In this document: positions 27,693 through 39,500 of the stretch, one piece after another
Layout: every line of letters begins with the position of its first letter
How positions within the stretch are numbered: the stretch's first letter is position 1
Source of the DNA: Diacronema lutheri
Lineage: Eukaryota > Haptophyta > Pavlovophyceae > Pavlovales > Pavlovaceae
DNA length: 64,000 nt
NCBI GenBank assembly: GCA_019448385.1
Contig: JAGTXO010000007.1
Coordinates: forward strand, 1,326,453 to 1,390,452
Reading direction: 5' to 3'
Position numbers and translations under genes: made by a program
Notes under the pieces: model-generated
Seen by the model: only the letters and a program-made list of their open reading frames with translations
Told to the model about the DNA's origin: nothing
The model's database searches: none

Positions 27693-29177
27693 ATGCTCGC
27701 ACTGCGCCGCTCGTTTGCGGCGCGGCCGGCCCTCGCTGCGGCGGCTGCGCAGCGCGCTTGCGTGCACCTTGCGCCGCCGATGCGCGCGCTGCTGGTTCCC
27801 ACGAGCCGCGGGCTCGCGCGCACCCGCGCGCGCCCGTGCTCAGCGCCGCGCGCGAGCTCGTCGTCGAACCCTGTCGCCGGGCCTGGATGGCTTGCGCACG
27901 GGCACGCGCTGCAGCAGCGCCTGCTCGCGCAGCCGTTCGCGCTGTTCGGGCGCCGCCTCATCTCGGCCGCTGCGCAGCTCCCGCTGCCGCGCGCGCCCCT
28001 CGAGCTGCCGGGCTGGATGCTGCGGCTGCCGCTCGTCGGCGCAATGCTGCAGCACCTCCGCTTCCGGCCGACGTGGCCAGGGCACGCGGCGTTCGCGCTG
28101 AGCGGGCTCTCGTTCCTCGTGACGGACATGCTCTGGTTGCGCGCCATCGCCTCGCTCTCGTGTCTGCTCGCCATCGGCTTCAATTGGTTCCACCCGGTCG
28201 GCAAGACCCTCTGGCTGCCCGTCTACTGGAACGTTGCGTACATCGTCGTCAACGCGGTGTACATCGCGCAGATCCTCAAGGAGCGCGCCGTCAGTCTCTC
28301 GGCGCTCGAGCGGCAGATCTACCGCGAGCACTTTGACGGCGCGCTCAGCGTGAGCGACTTCAAGCGGCTGCTCGACGCCGGCTCGATCCGCACGGCGTGC
28401 GGCAAGGAGCTGCTGCTCGTGCGCGGCCGCCACCCGCAGCACCTCGTCCTCGTCTTCGACGGCCATCCGTGCGTCGAGGTGGAGGCGGGGATCAGCTTCA
28501 CGCGCGCCAACGGCCTCGTCGGCGAGATGTCCTTCTTGCACGGCGGCGAGGCTTCGGCGACGGTGCATGTCAGTGCGGGCAGCAGGTACGTCGTGTGGGA
28601 GCGCGCGGCGCTCGACGCGTGGCTTGAGCGCGAGCCGGCGATGCGCCGCGGGATCGAGCTGGCGATCGCACGCGAGCTGATGCGTAAACTCGCGCACTCC
28701 AACAAGGAGCTCGTGCGAGCGACGCGCCTCGCCGAGTACAGCCGTTTCGTCTCGCGCGCAGCGCTGCGGGTGCAGCTCGGCGCGCGAGCTGAGCGCGACG
28801 CGAGTTGCGACGGCTTCTTCGAGCTGCTGCGCGCGCAGCGCGAGGCGGCGGGCGTGACGGGCGAGATGCACGCGCGCGTGCTCGCCGACTTTGGCGTCGA
28901 CGAGGCGACGTGCCGCCGCGAGCAGCTGCCGGCCGGTGCGGTGTGCGGGGCGATTGTCGCTGCGGCCGACGGCGCCGGCTCCGAGGCGGACGGCGGCGCA
29001 CGGAACGAGTGCTCGGAGGGCGGCGCGCGCACGGCGGCCGAGCGCTCGGCCGCGCGCGCCGTCGCGCACACGGTTGAGCACGCCCTCAATCGCCGCGCGA
29101 GCAGCGGCGACGCGGCCGGCGTGCACGCGACGGAGCGCGCCGAGGGGCGGAGCGGCGAGCGCCAGAGCGCCAGTTGA
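27693..29177 (+). CDS. Popeye-domain-like membrane protein with cyclic-nucleotide-binding fold
   Basis: One exon, 494 residues. A long Arg/Ala/Ser-rich N-terminus (MLALRRSFAARPALAAAAAQ) lacking acidic residues looks like a mitochondrial presequence. Residues of about 125-200 hold three closely spaced hydrophobic helices (AAFALSGLSFLVTDMLWLRA, IASLSCLLAIGFNWFHPVG, LPVYWNVAYIVVNAVYIAQI) followed directly by a beta-rich domain: FDGALSVSDFKRLLDAG, GKELLLVRGRHPQHLVLVF, GLVGEMSFLHGGEASATVHV and a capping helix, the cNMP-binding order. This three-TM plus cNBD design is that of POPDC proteins, which in animals bind cAMP and regulate membrane partners. The usual PRAAT phosphate-binding loop is not recognisable (EASATV instead), so ligand binding is uncertain. 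The tail is Ala/Glu-rich. Confidence 0.7.
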   Translation: MLALRRSFAARPALAAAAAQRACVHLAPPMRALLVPTSRGLARTRARPCSAPRASSSSNPVAGPGWLAHGHALQQRLLAQPFALFGRRLISAAAQLPLPRAPLELPGWMLRLPLVGAMLQHLRFRPTWPGHAAFALSGLSFLVTDMLWLRAIASLSCLLAIGFNWFHPVGKTLWLPVYWNVAYIVVNAVYIAQILKERAVSLSALERQIYREHFDGALSVSDFKRLLDAGSIRTACGKELLLVRGRHPQHLVLVFDGHPCVEVEAGISFTRANGLVGEMSFLHGGEASATVHVSAGSRYVVWERAALDAWLEREPAMRRGIELAIARELMRKLAHSNKELVRATRLAEYSRFVSRAALRVQLGARAERDASCDGFFELLRAQREAAGVTGEMHARVLADFGVDEATCRREQLPAGAVCGAIVAAADGAGSEADGGARNECSEGGARTAAERSAARAVAHTVEHALNRRASSGDAAGVHATERAEGRSGERQSAS

Positions 29178-29390
29178 GAAGAGCGGCTTTGCGCTCGCCG
29201 CCCGTCGACCCTGCGCAGCATCGCCGTGCCCGCGTCGCGCACGGTGCATGCCGCCCACGCCCAGCCAGACCCCAGACTCCCAGAGTCAGTCAGAGTTGTG
29301 ACCCACGATTCCAGCAAACGAAGTGGTACTGTACCGCACTGGCAGTCCGCCGTTGCAAGGCGGCCGGCCGGGCGGCGCGGCGCGCGCGCA

Positions 29391-30160
29391 ATGGTCGCTT
29401 TCCCGACGCCATACGAGGGCGTGCCGATCACCGCTGGGCGTGGCCGCTGGGCGGTGGATCTGTGCCGCTGCTGCGGGAGCAAGTGCTGCCTGCTGCCGCT
29501 CTGCGTCACGTGCGTGCCGTGCTTCCCCCTCGCGCGAGCGGCGGCGCGTGCCGGCGTATGCCGCTACACGACGGTGCTCGTCGTTGCGGGCGTGCTCGTC
29601 CTCCTCGTGAGCATGTGGCCAGACTTGGAGGAGCGGAACGTGTACGTCGACGAGGTGAGCGGCGCCAACGCGACCAACAGCACGGGCGGCAGCATCGGGT
29701 GGGAGGAGGTCTACGCGGAGCCCGTGAACCGCACGCTGTACGTGGCGAGCTCGATCGGATACTGGAGCGTCGCTGCCGGGTTCCTCGTGCTCTGTCTAAT
29801 CGTGCGTAGGCGACTCGTTGCAAAGTACGAGATCGACGAGCACCCGCTCGTCAGCTGCCTGCTCACCACGTGCCTGGGACCGTGCGCCATTGGCCAGCAG
29901 CTCATGCACGTCGGTGCGCGAGCAGCCCGGGCGCGGCGTCGCGCTCGAAGGAACGAGGAGGCCGCGCGCCGCGCTGCCAGCCGCCCGTCACGCCGACCCT
30001 GAACGCGTCGCGCGACACCTCCCCCCATCATCTCAACCCCTCCCCTCGCTCCGCGCCCGCAGACCTGGTCGAGTACGGCTCGGTGCAGGAGGACTGCTCC
30101 TGCGACGAGGCGCACCCAGCGCGGGAGCGCGCCACAAACACGAATGTCGAGATGCTCTGA
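29391..30160 (+). CDS. PLAC8-family cysteine-rich membrane protein
   Basis: Exons 29391-29913 and 30063-30160 give 206 residues. The N-terminus has CRCCGSKCCLLPLCVTCVPC, then a TM helix (YTTVLVVAGVLVLLVSMW), an exposed segment with NAT/NST/NRT glycosylation sequons and acidic residues, a second TM (YWSVAAGFLVLCLIV), and a tail VRRRLVAKYEIDEHPLVSC-LLTTCLGPCAIGQQLMHVDL. That tail follows the C-terminal half of PLAC8 (R-x-R-x-K-Y-x-I...C-x-x-C...Q). PLAC8 proteins influence cell number, metal tolerance or Ca2+ flux at membranes. The splice (phase 1, gtgcgc donor, ccgcag acceptor) converts GTCG|AC to Asp and gives a short tail ending in CDEAHPARERATNTNVEML. Confidence 0.65.
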
Positions 30161-30406
30161 CACACGCTCGGATGCACTGACGCGGGCCGAAGCACCGCAC
30201 CCCCGTGCGAGGGTACAGAGTATCACAGGTGGGAATCCCGCCGTCGCCTGGGTGTTCGCCGTCGAGTTTGGGCCGCGGAGGCGGGAGCCGGCGCTGGCGG
30301 CTGGCCGCTGGGCGTCTCGGTTCGCCGTTCGGCATTCTCGGCGGATTTGCCGTTGGAGCCGAGAAAACATTCACTCTGAAAATCTCGAACCCTGGTCAAG
30401 ACGTGG

Positions 30407-31773
30407 ATGCGAGTACGCGAGATCGGCGCGGCCGGGACGGCGGCGGTTTGGCTCGTGGACAAAGCGGGTGGGGTGCAGCGCCGTGCGCATCTGTCGCCAC
30501 GCATCTCGGCCTCCGCACGCGAGCGCCTCTGGTCGCTCTTCGCGCGCGTCTTCCTGCCCGACGGCTTCCCTCACTCGGTGCGGCCCGAGTACGCAACGTA
30601 CCAGCTCTACGACACGCTGCAGGCACTCTGCTCTTACCTGCGCGGCATCCTGACGACCACGGCCATCCTCGAGGCGTCAGGCGTCGGCAATGAGACCGCC
30701 TCCCCGCTCGCCGCTGCCGTCGCGTGGGTGCGCGCGCGCGCACGCGCGCGCCACGCGCGCGCCGCGCGGCGCCGACGCGCGCGGCGCCGACGCGCGCGCG
30801 GCGCGGCTGCACGCCGCAGGTGTTGCGCGACGGCTTCGGGATGCTTGGCTCGCTCATCTTCGCCTTCTGCGTGGGCAGCCGCTTCGATGGCGGCGTGAAG
30901 GAATGGCGGCTCTTCGCTGACCTGATCAACGATGTCGGCCTGTCGCTCGACATGGTCGCACCGCTGCTGCCGCACCGTGTCCTCCTCCTCACCTCATGCG
31001 GTGCCATGTGCAAGACGATGTGCGGCGTTGCGGCGGGCGCGACGCGTGCGAGCATCACCGCGCACTTTGCGCTGCGCGACAACTTGGCGGACGTGTCGAC
31101 CAAGGAGGGCGCGCAGGAGACGGCGGTGTCCCTCGTTGGCCTGCTGGTAGGCCTCGCGCTCGCACGCGCAGTGCACCTCTCGCACGCGCGCGCGCGGCTG
31201 CTCTTCGCGCTGCTCACCGCCGTGCACGTGCTCGCAAACTACCGCGGCGTGCGCAGCCTCTGCCTCTGCTCGCTCAACGCACAGCGCGCCGCGCTGCTCG
31301 TCGACGCGGTCGCGAACGGCGCGCCCGCAGACCGCGCGGCGATCGCGCGGCGCGAGCGCGTTTTGCGGTGGCCGGTGGCCTCGCGCGTGCTGCTCGGCGT
31401 GCGCCTCGGCGACGCGTTCCGCGGCCCGCTTGCAGGCCTCGCCCTCGCCGCCGCGGCCGAGGCGTGCGCGGGCGAGCGGCACGTGCTGTGGGCGGAGGGG
31501 GGGCGCGTGCGCGCGCTGCTGCGCGATGGGTGCGAGCAGGCGGACATGCTGCGCGCCTTCGTGCACGCGCGGCTGCTGCTGCGCGCGCGCACGCGGTGGC
31601 CGCCGGTCGCAAGCGCGGCCGACGTGCGCGAGCGATGCACCGAGGTGGCCGCGGCGCGCGCGGAGATGTGCGCGCTGCTGCCGCGGCTGCTCGACAGCGT
31701 GCGCGAGCACGGCTGGAGCGCGCTCAGGCTGCACCTCGGCGAAGGGGCGCACCGGTACTCGTGGGAAGCGTGA
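30407..31773 (+). CDS. RUS family protein (ROOT UVB SENSITIVE, DUF647)
   Basis: Exons 30407-30727 and 30820-31773 give 424 residues. Family motifs run in order: FLPDGFPHSVRPEYATYQLY, LRGILTTTAILEASGVGN, and across the splice VAW-VLRDGFGMLGSLIFAF, then GSRFDGGVKEWRLFADLIND, and NLADVSTKEGAQETAVSLVG. The junction is phase 0 and recreates the diagnostic W-V-L-x-D-G. Several hydrophobic helices suggest a membrane or organelle protein. In plants RUS1/RUS2 are needed for UV-B responses, auxin transport and vitamin B6 homeostasis; the biochemical activity is not established. No transit peptide is obvious at the chosen ATG. Confidence 0.88.
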
Positions 31774-31873
31774 AAAAATGAAGCGTAAAAAAGCGGGGGT
31801 GAGTCCCCTCATGATCAGCGGAGTTCCTCCACAAGTAGCATTGCTACACTACGTGGGGGGGGGGGAAGCAGCC

Positions 31874-33452
31874 TCACGCGGCGTGCTTAAGTGTCACGGG
31901 CAGCGAGAGGGCGATCGCCGCCGCGTCGACCGCCGTGTTGCCCCCACTGTCGAGGGTCGGCCCCGTCTCAGTCAGCCGCTCAGCCGATTCGGGCGAAGGG
32001 CCGTTCCGCCCACCCGCGTCGGCTGCAGCGTCGGCTTGCGAGCTCGACATGCGCCCGTCGCGTGGCGGCAGCAGCGCGCCGCTCGCCGGCGCCTGTGCCT
32101 CCTTGCGCGCGGCGTTCGCGCGGAAGAGCACGCGTGCGGCGTGTGCGAGCGCTTGCCCGCGCTGCGCTCCGCCGTGCGCGCCGAGCGCAGGGAGCGGTGT
32201 GTCGTTGCCGCAGTTGCCGCCACCGCCACCGCCATCGCCGGGCGGCGGCTGCGGCGGCGGCTGGGCGCCAAGGTCGACGGAGGAGTGCTCTCGGTTGAGG
32301 CCCGCCTCCTCAGCCTCCCACCAGCCGTGCATGTCCTCGAGCAGCAGCTCGAGCGTGAGCTCCGTGCCGTAGGCATTGTCGACGGACTCCGAGCCGCGTA
32401 CGCGCCTGCACGGCAGCGCGATGCGCACGCGGATGAAGTTGCCCGACGCACCTGTGGAGGGCGGGACGGCGGAGAGCGGCAACCGGTAGCGCGCGAGCCA
32501 CTCGTTCCGCCCGAGCACGTTGCGGTCCTTGATCGCGAGCTCGAGGTGCGTCTCGTCGACACGACCCCGCGGCAGCTCGAATTTAAAGGAGGCGTCGGAC
32601 CGCCCCTCCCACGAGGGGCACGTGCTGCCCGTCACGACGGGCGTCCGGCGCTTGGCCTCGCCGATGCGTAGCGACACGTACGGGTTGATCTGCTGCCGCA
32701 GCAGCCCCGCCACGTGGATGTTGTTCAGACCCACCGCGCGCACCACACGCACGGTCAGGACGGGCGGCGGGAAGACGGCAGGGCGGCGCATCACGCCGGG
32801 CGCGGCCGGCTGGGCGGGCGGCGGCGGCTGACGCGGCTGGCGCGGTAGCGGCGCGAGCGGTGGCGGCGGCGCCGCCGCGCGCGGCGGCGGCGGTGGCGGC
32901 TCGCGAGCGGTCGGGCGCGCGACGCTGGCGCGGGCGAGCGGCACGGCGAGCGCGGCGGTCGGCAGCGAGACGGCGCGCGCGCGGTGCTGCCGGCTGGGCG
33001 GCGAGAGGCGGACCTCCGAGGCGCGCCGCCGGCTCGCCGCGCTTGAGAGTGGCGAGGCGAGCTGCGTGAGGCCGCGCAGCCACCTGCCCACGCCGCCGGC
33101 CGATGACTGGCCCGGCTCGGAGCGCGCCAGCGGTCGGCCGCCCCAGCCGATGCCCGAGCCGATGCCCGAGCCGATGCTCCGTGCGCTGCCACTGCCACCA
33201 TCAGCCGGCGGCGCCGAGCCGGCGCCGCTTGACGCTGCGCTTGCCTCCGCGCCGCCTGCGACGCCCGCGTCGCATCGCGCACCCGGCCGCCCCGGCTGCC
33301 CGAGCTGCCCGAGCTGCGCGGTTGCGTGCACGTGCAGCCGCGAGCCGTCCCTTGCGAGCCGAGCACACGCGCGCCGCCCGACAGCGAGCACGAGCGTTGC
33401 AATCTTGCCGTCCTCCCACTGCGCCCTGATGCCCACTTCCAAGCCGCCCTCG

Positions 33453-33500
<48 letters not shown>

Positions 33501-36340
33501 GCCGCTGCCGCCGCGCGGCTGCCGCCGCTTGGCAGGCGGAGTGCGCTCAGCTGCGGCAGCGCAATCGGCCGCGCACTGCTCGCGTCGGTGCGCGTCAGCG
33601 CGCGCGCGCCATGCGGCGGCGCGCGGCGCGCGGCACGGATCGCGCCAACCGTCTGCGTGCCGCTCGGTGCGATCGATGGCGGCTGCGTGCTGAGAGGCGC
33701 GGCCGAGAGGGCCACGCACAGCCACTTGAGCGCAGCGACGCACTGCGCACGGCCCGTCACGCCCGCGTGCGAGTCGGACTCGACGCGGCAGTGGTGCGCA
33801 AAGAGCATCTCGCACTGCTCGAGCGCAGAAAACGGCAGCTCCTCAGCCGACGCCCGCCAAGCCACGGGCGCGTCACGCTCCGCGATCGGCTGCGCGCTCG
33901 GCCAACGCGCGACAGGCGGCGCGGGCGCGCCCGCTCCGCCATCGCCCGCTCCGCCATCGCCCGCTCCGCCACCGCCCACTCCGCGCGCCTCCTCGGCGCG
34001 CGCGGCGTGCGCCCGCGCGTCCGCGACGATGGCGGCGAGGAGCGTGGTGTGCGCACGTACCATCCGCTCCTGCGCGCCGCCATCGTCTGCGCTCGCGCAC
34101 GCAGCCGCGCCGCCCACCGACGGCGCGCGCGCGCCGGCGCGCGGCGGGCGCGAGCCGCCGGACGCGGCGGCGAGCGCGCGCGCCTCGCCGTCGGCATCGG
34201 CGGGCGGCGGGCGCGCGGCGGCGAGGGGCAGCGGCGAGGTGGGTGAGAGCGCGCGAAGCAGCGCCGCGCTGCGCAGTGGCCGCGCGCCGACGCTCGCCGC
34301 GAGCCGCGCGTCTGCTGCGCTCGCCGCGCTCGCCGCGCTCTGCGCCGCGCCCCGCTCGGCGTCAGCGGTGCCGCGCGCGGCCGCGGGCGGCTGCGCGTCG
34401 GGCGGCGCAGCACGCGGCTTGGCGCCAATGGCAAGCGGCGAGGCGGAGAGCAGCCGCGCCTCGCGCAGCGCCATCTGCTGCTGGCGCGTGGCGTGCGGCG
34501 AGCCGTCGACGGAGGGCGCGAGCGACGACGGCTGGGAGCGCGAGAGCTGGCCAAGCGCGGTGCGCGCGATGGACAGTTCGGAGCCGCCGGCCGCGCAGCC
34601 CGCGCGCAGCGGCAGCGGCAGCGGCAGCGGCAGCGCGGGGTGCGGCGGCGGCGGGCGCGCGCAGACCGGCACGTCGTCGTCGCCCGCGCCCGGCGCCGGC
34701 GCGGCCGCACTCGGCGGTGCGCACGGCGCGGCCGTCATGCTGCCAAACGCCGCGTCCGCCGAGGGGTCCGTCTGTGCGTGTGCGGGCGCAAGCGGCGGCA
34801 GCTGCAGCACGCGCGATTGCGGCGGCGCGGGCGCGGCCGCACCACGCGCGTCGCTCCAACCGCGCGCGCCATCGCCTTCGCCGGCCGGCGCGGCGTCGCG
34901 CGCGGCGTCGGGCAGCTGCGCCCTGCCCGGCACGGGCGGGCTGGGCAGGCAATTGGGCGCGCGCGGACTGGCCGCCCTCGAGTCGGCCTGCCAATCAAGC
35001 GCGTCCCTCCACTCGGTAGCATCGTCGGTGGCGGCGCTGCACGCGCTCCGCGGCGATGCGACGGTGGAGAGGCGCTGCCGTTCGTCATGCTCTGCCCACG
35101 CCGCCATCTCTGCTACGATCCGCGCGGCCGCCTCCGACGCGCTCGCGTGCGCCGCGGCGCCGGGCACCGCCACGTCCGCCACCGCGTCCACCACCTCGCC
35201 AGCCGCCGCATCCGCTACGCTCGCGCTCGCGTGCGCGTGTGCGCGCTGCGGCACGTGCGGCTCGGTCGCCAACGCCCTCATCCGGCGGAGTCCGGTCGCG
35301 TCGAGTCCGAGCAACGATGGCAGGCAGCGCATCAAATAGGGCGAGGCGAGGAATGCATCGAGCTCGAGGCGCTCTGCCGGATCCTTGCGCAGCATCGCGT
35401 GCACGAGCGCGTACAGCTCGGGCGAGTAGGCGCCGCTGGCGGCCGCGCCGGCGGCGGCCGCGCCGGCTGCGGCCGCACCGGCGCCCGCGCCGGCAGGCGC
35501 GGACGAGGCGGTGGGCGAGGGCGAGGCGGCGGGCGGCGGCGCGTCGTGCGTTGGCCCCTCGAGCGCCTCGCTCGCCGCGTCTGCGCGCGCCTCGTCCAGC
35601 TGGCTGCGCTCCGGCGGCGGGTACGGCGCGGAGCAGATTTTAAAGGCGAGCGCGGTCAAGTTGTCGCCCACGAAGGGCCGTCGGAGCGCGAGCATCTCGT
35701 AGAGCACGACGCCAAGGGACCAGACGTCGGACTGCGCGCCGTAGGGCATGCCCTGCACCAGCTCAGGCGAGAGGTAATACGGCGTGCCGATCTGCGTGTG
35801 CGCGAGCACAGCCTCGGTCGTGAGCACGCGCGCCACGCCGAGGTCGCCAAGCTTTGCGAGCACCGAGCGGCCGCCGGCGGTGAGGAAGATGTTGGCGGCC
35901 TTGACATCGCGGTGGAGAACGCGGCGCGAGTGCATGTGCGCGAGCGCATCCGCCAGCTGCACCAGCCACGCCAGCACTTGCGCCTCGGCGAGCGGTTCGC
36001 CGGCGGCGCGCGCGCGCCGGAGCGCCGCGTCGAGCGTGCCGCCCGCGCAATGCTCCGTCACGATGCTGAGCACAGGGAGGCCGCCGTCGGCCGGCGGGAC
36101 AAACGAGTCGAGGCAGGCGAGGATGTTCGGGTGGCACAGCATCCGGAGCACGACCACCTCATTCTCGCACTCGGCGCGCTCCTTTGGCGAGAGGCCGTCG
36201 AGCTCGACCTGCTTGACCACGACGCGGTGCCCGTCCGACGGGCGGCGAAGCAGCACGGCCGCGCCGGAGCGGCCGCGGCCGATGGTCTTCTCGCGCACGT
36301 AGTCACGCCACACCAGCTCGGCCGCTGCGCTCGAGCCCAT
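31874..36340 (-). CDS. NEK-like protein kinase with C-terminal C2 domain
   Basis: One exon, 1488 residues from ATG 36340, which directly precedes the kinase fold (ELVWRDYVREKTIGRGRSG). Kinase features are the Gly loop GRGRSG, VVVK with K43, catalytic HRDVKAANIFL, metal-binding LGDLGVAR (DLG instead of DFG), the activation segment GTPYYLSPELVQG and SDVWSLGVVLYEMLALRRPF. This is the layout of NIMA-related kinases, which act on microtubules, centrosomes and cilia. The kinase ends near residue 390. About 850 residues of low complexity follow, including 15 consecutive Asp. A C2-like domain lies at about 1240-1380 (VLTVRVVRAVGLNNIHVAG, NPYVSLRIGEAKRRTPVV, DASFKFELPRG, LELAIKDRNVLGRNEWLA). C2 domains bind membranes, often with Ca2+. 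The kinase-C2 pairing suggests membrane recruitment. An in-frame ATG farther upstream lies in AT-richer sequence and is not favoured. Confidence 0.82.
33455..33499 (-). repeat. (GTC)15 trinucleotide repeat encoding Asp15
   Basis: A perfect 45-base run inside the NEK-C2 gene encodes 15 aspartates on the minus strand; likely length-variable. Confidence 0.95.
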
Positions 36341-36532
36341 CCTGCCCGCGCCCGCGAGCGAGGGCGCACGCTCGACGCCAGCGTCCCTAGGTCTCCACCA
36401 ACCGGCCTGTGGCCTTGAAGGAAGTTGACTACTCTCACTTTTCAAAGAGGACGTCACCCTGACCCGAGCATGAGCAGTGGAGCATGAGTGCATGACCGAG
36501 AGGCGCACCGCCGCGCCCGCGGCTCAAATTTC

Positions 36533-39500
36533 TCAACCGTCTCGGAAGTCGAGCGGCGCGCGCTCGGCCGCGCGCACAACCGCGCCGACGTAGTCAGCGA
36601 CGGCGCGCGGCGTGCGCAGATGCGCGCACCGACCGGCGTGCGCAAAGCGCGGGAGCTCGAGCTGATTGAAGCACGTGTGCGCCTGCATGTGGTCCGGCGC
36701 GGGGTGGTCGGCCGACTTGACCGAGATCTGCAGTCCCGTCACCCCGTAAAAGTCGGTCCAGTGGTGCTCCATCGCGCCGAAACCGGCGAGCGGCGGAGCG
36801 TCCGAACCCGTCCACCACCAGAGCAGGCCGCGCAGCTCGGCGGGCTCGAGGAGAGCGATCGCACTCCAGAACAGGTCGACGACCGCGCGCTCGATCGGCG
36901 TCGCCTCCCAACGCGCGTATGGCCGGCCGCCCGAATTGTCCGCGCCGTACGTGACCGCGCTGCGCATCTCGGACACGTCGAGCCGCGCGGGCCCGCAGAC
37001 GAGCGCGCGCAGTTCGGACGGCGCGCACGCGAGCGCCCACTCGCCGCCGACGGCGCGGTAGAAGCCGCCGTCCGAATCGTCGCGCCCAGCAAGCGCGGCG
37101 TGCGGCGATGGCCAGTGCCCGATAAAGGCGTCGAAGGCCGCCTCCGCGCCGTCGTTGCACAACCCGTGGCTGAGCAGCATGCCCACCGCCTCCCAGCGCA
37201 GACCAGGCGCGCTCGCCTCATGCCATGCGCACGCGCCCTCGTCCGTGCCAGCGCTCAGCAGCGCAGCGCGCGCCGCGCCGATCGCCGCGTCCGCGTCGTC
37301 TGCCGCACGTGCGGGCGCGCCCGCGCCGCTGCCGTCCGCGCGCTCCGCCCCGCGCGGCAGCAGCGCAGCCGCGTACGCAGCGCACGACACGCCGCGCGCG
37401 AGCATCCGCCGGAGGTGCGCGTCGTGCTCCGGCGAGACGAGGCCGACGTCGAGCAGGGAGTCGGGCGCCAGGACGGACACGAGCAGCGCCACGTCGGCGC
37501 TTGGCTGCGCCCCCGCGTCGGGCTCGGGCGACACGTCGTCGCGCGTGGGCACGCTGGGCGCGCCGCCGCCGTCCGCGCCGCCGTCCGCGACGCTGTCCGC
37601 GCCGAACGCGTCGATGGCACGCCACGCGCCGAGCGCGCGCATGGCGTCGAGCGCGAGGAGGATTGACTCGACGAGCCGCTCGCCGCGCAGCAGCGCCAGG
37701 TCGTCGAGCGTTGGCCGCGCGTCCGTTGGCCTGTGCAGTCTGCGCCAGACGTACGGGTGGAGGGGCCGTGCGGCAACTGGGAAGGAATGCACCATGGCGA
37801 GGCCGAGCACGATGCCCAGCGCCTGCAGCACGAGGGCCTCGGAGCTCACGAGCGCCGCGTCCGTGCTCCAGTAGACGTAGGGGGAAGTTGCGCACGGCAG
37901 CACCAGCCGCGCACCCGGTGGGTCGTTGTCGTCGCCGTCGCCGTCGCTGTCGCCTTCGCCGCCGCAACCGCCGCTGTCGCCGATGCCGTCGCTGTCGTTG
38001 CGGCGCGAGCGCGGCGCGTCCACCGCCTTGCCGTCCACCGCCTTGCCGTCCACCGCCTTGCCGTCCACCGCCTTGCCGTCCACCGCCTTGCCGTCCACCG
38101 CCTTGCCGTGCACGTGCGCGCCGCCGCTCGGCGCATGAAGGTGCGGCACGGCGGCAGCATCGGCCGCATCGGCCGCCATGCTGCTGCTGCCGCCGCCATG
38201 CTGCTGCTGCCGCCGCCATGCTGCTGCCGCCGCCATGCTGCTACTGCCGCCGCCATGCTGCTGCTGCCGCGTCGTCGACGTGGGCGCGACCGGCGGCGGC
38301 AGCGGCTGCGCGCGCTGCCCGCCGCCGCCATGTGCACGCCGCGCCCCGCTGGCCGGGGGCGCAGGCGCGAGGACCTGACGCACAAAGGCGTGGAGGGTGG
38401 CCTTTGTGATGCCCGTCTGGTCGGCGGAGGCGGACGGCACGCCGCACACCAGCAGCTCGAAGGCAAACCTGCGCGTCACGTCCTTGGGACTGAGCGCGCC
38501 CTCTGCTGAAATGCGCGGGAACGCGGCGCGCAGCGCGAGAGGCAGCGACACGACGAGCGCGCCCGCGTCGACGGCGACGCGCGTCTGGTGCGCGTGCAGC
38601 ACGGCGAGCTGCGAGACATAATTGGCCGCATCGCACCTGATGAGCGCGCCCTTCGCCACGCTGCTCACCAGCCACGGGTGCGCGGCCGCAAGCGCGCGCA
38701 GCGCTCCGTGCGTCTCGTGAGCAACGCCGTCGGCATCGGCGCCGTCGACCCCGCCCTCGTCGTCGCCGCCGCTCGCCACGCGTTGCGCGCGCAGCTCGAG
38801 CGCGGCAAGGCGAGCCGAGAGCGCCGCCGATGCGAAGAGTGACGCTCCCTCCTCCGCCTCGTCCGCCACCGCGTCAAGCGCAGCGCGCCCGCGTGCGCCG
38901 CGCAGCGCGACGCCGTCCGCGCCGACGAGCCGCGCGCGTCGCGCCTCGCGCCAGACGCGCGCCATCGCCCACACGACGCCGCCATCAGCGCCCAACTCGG
39001 CTGCGCGCCGGTACGACACGGGACCGCGCCCGACGGCGGCAGAGAGCGCGGCGTGTAGCGAGCCGAGCGCCGGCAGGTGGCGCGCGAGGAGCGGCGGCGG
39101 TGGTGGTGGCGGCGGCGGCGGCGGCGCGCCGGCGGTGGAGGCGTGCGCGCCCGAGCAAGCGGCGGGCTCGCCTATGGCGCCTACGGCGCCTGCGGCGCGC
39201 AGCTCTGCGCGCTCGGTGGGCGGCCTGACGGGCGCGGTCGACATGTCCGGCGCGGAGAAACGCCTCCAGCCCGACGCGCCGCCGTGCGCGTCGCCGGCGG
39301 CCGCGCCCGCGTCGCGCGCGCGTGCGGTCGGTGCAGCGCTGTGCGCGCGCGGCGGAGCGGGCGGCGGGCGGTGCGCCCCGTCACCCGCCACCTCGGGCTG
39401 CTCGGCGCGCGGCTGCGCCTCGGGCTGCACCGCCGCCTCGGGCTGCACCGCCGCGCTGCCGCCGAGCCGCTGCTGCCCCAGCGCGAGCGCGGCCACGGCC

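Noticed and set aside
26463-31773. Homocysteine methyltransferase, Popeye, PLAC8 and RUS genes as an operon
   Set aside because: They are separate eukaryotic genes with 147-246 base spacers and their own introns; same orientation alone is not evidence of co-transcription.
36341-36508. Upstream extension of the NEK-C2 reading frame
   Set aside because: The extension has promoter-like AT-richer sequence and no protein character. The ATG at 36340 sits directly before the kinase fold.
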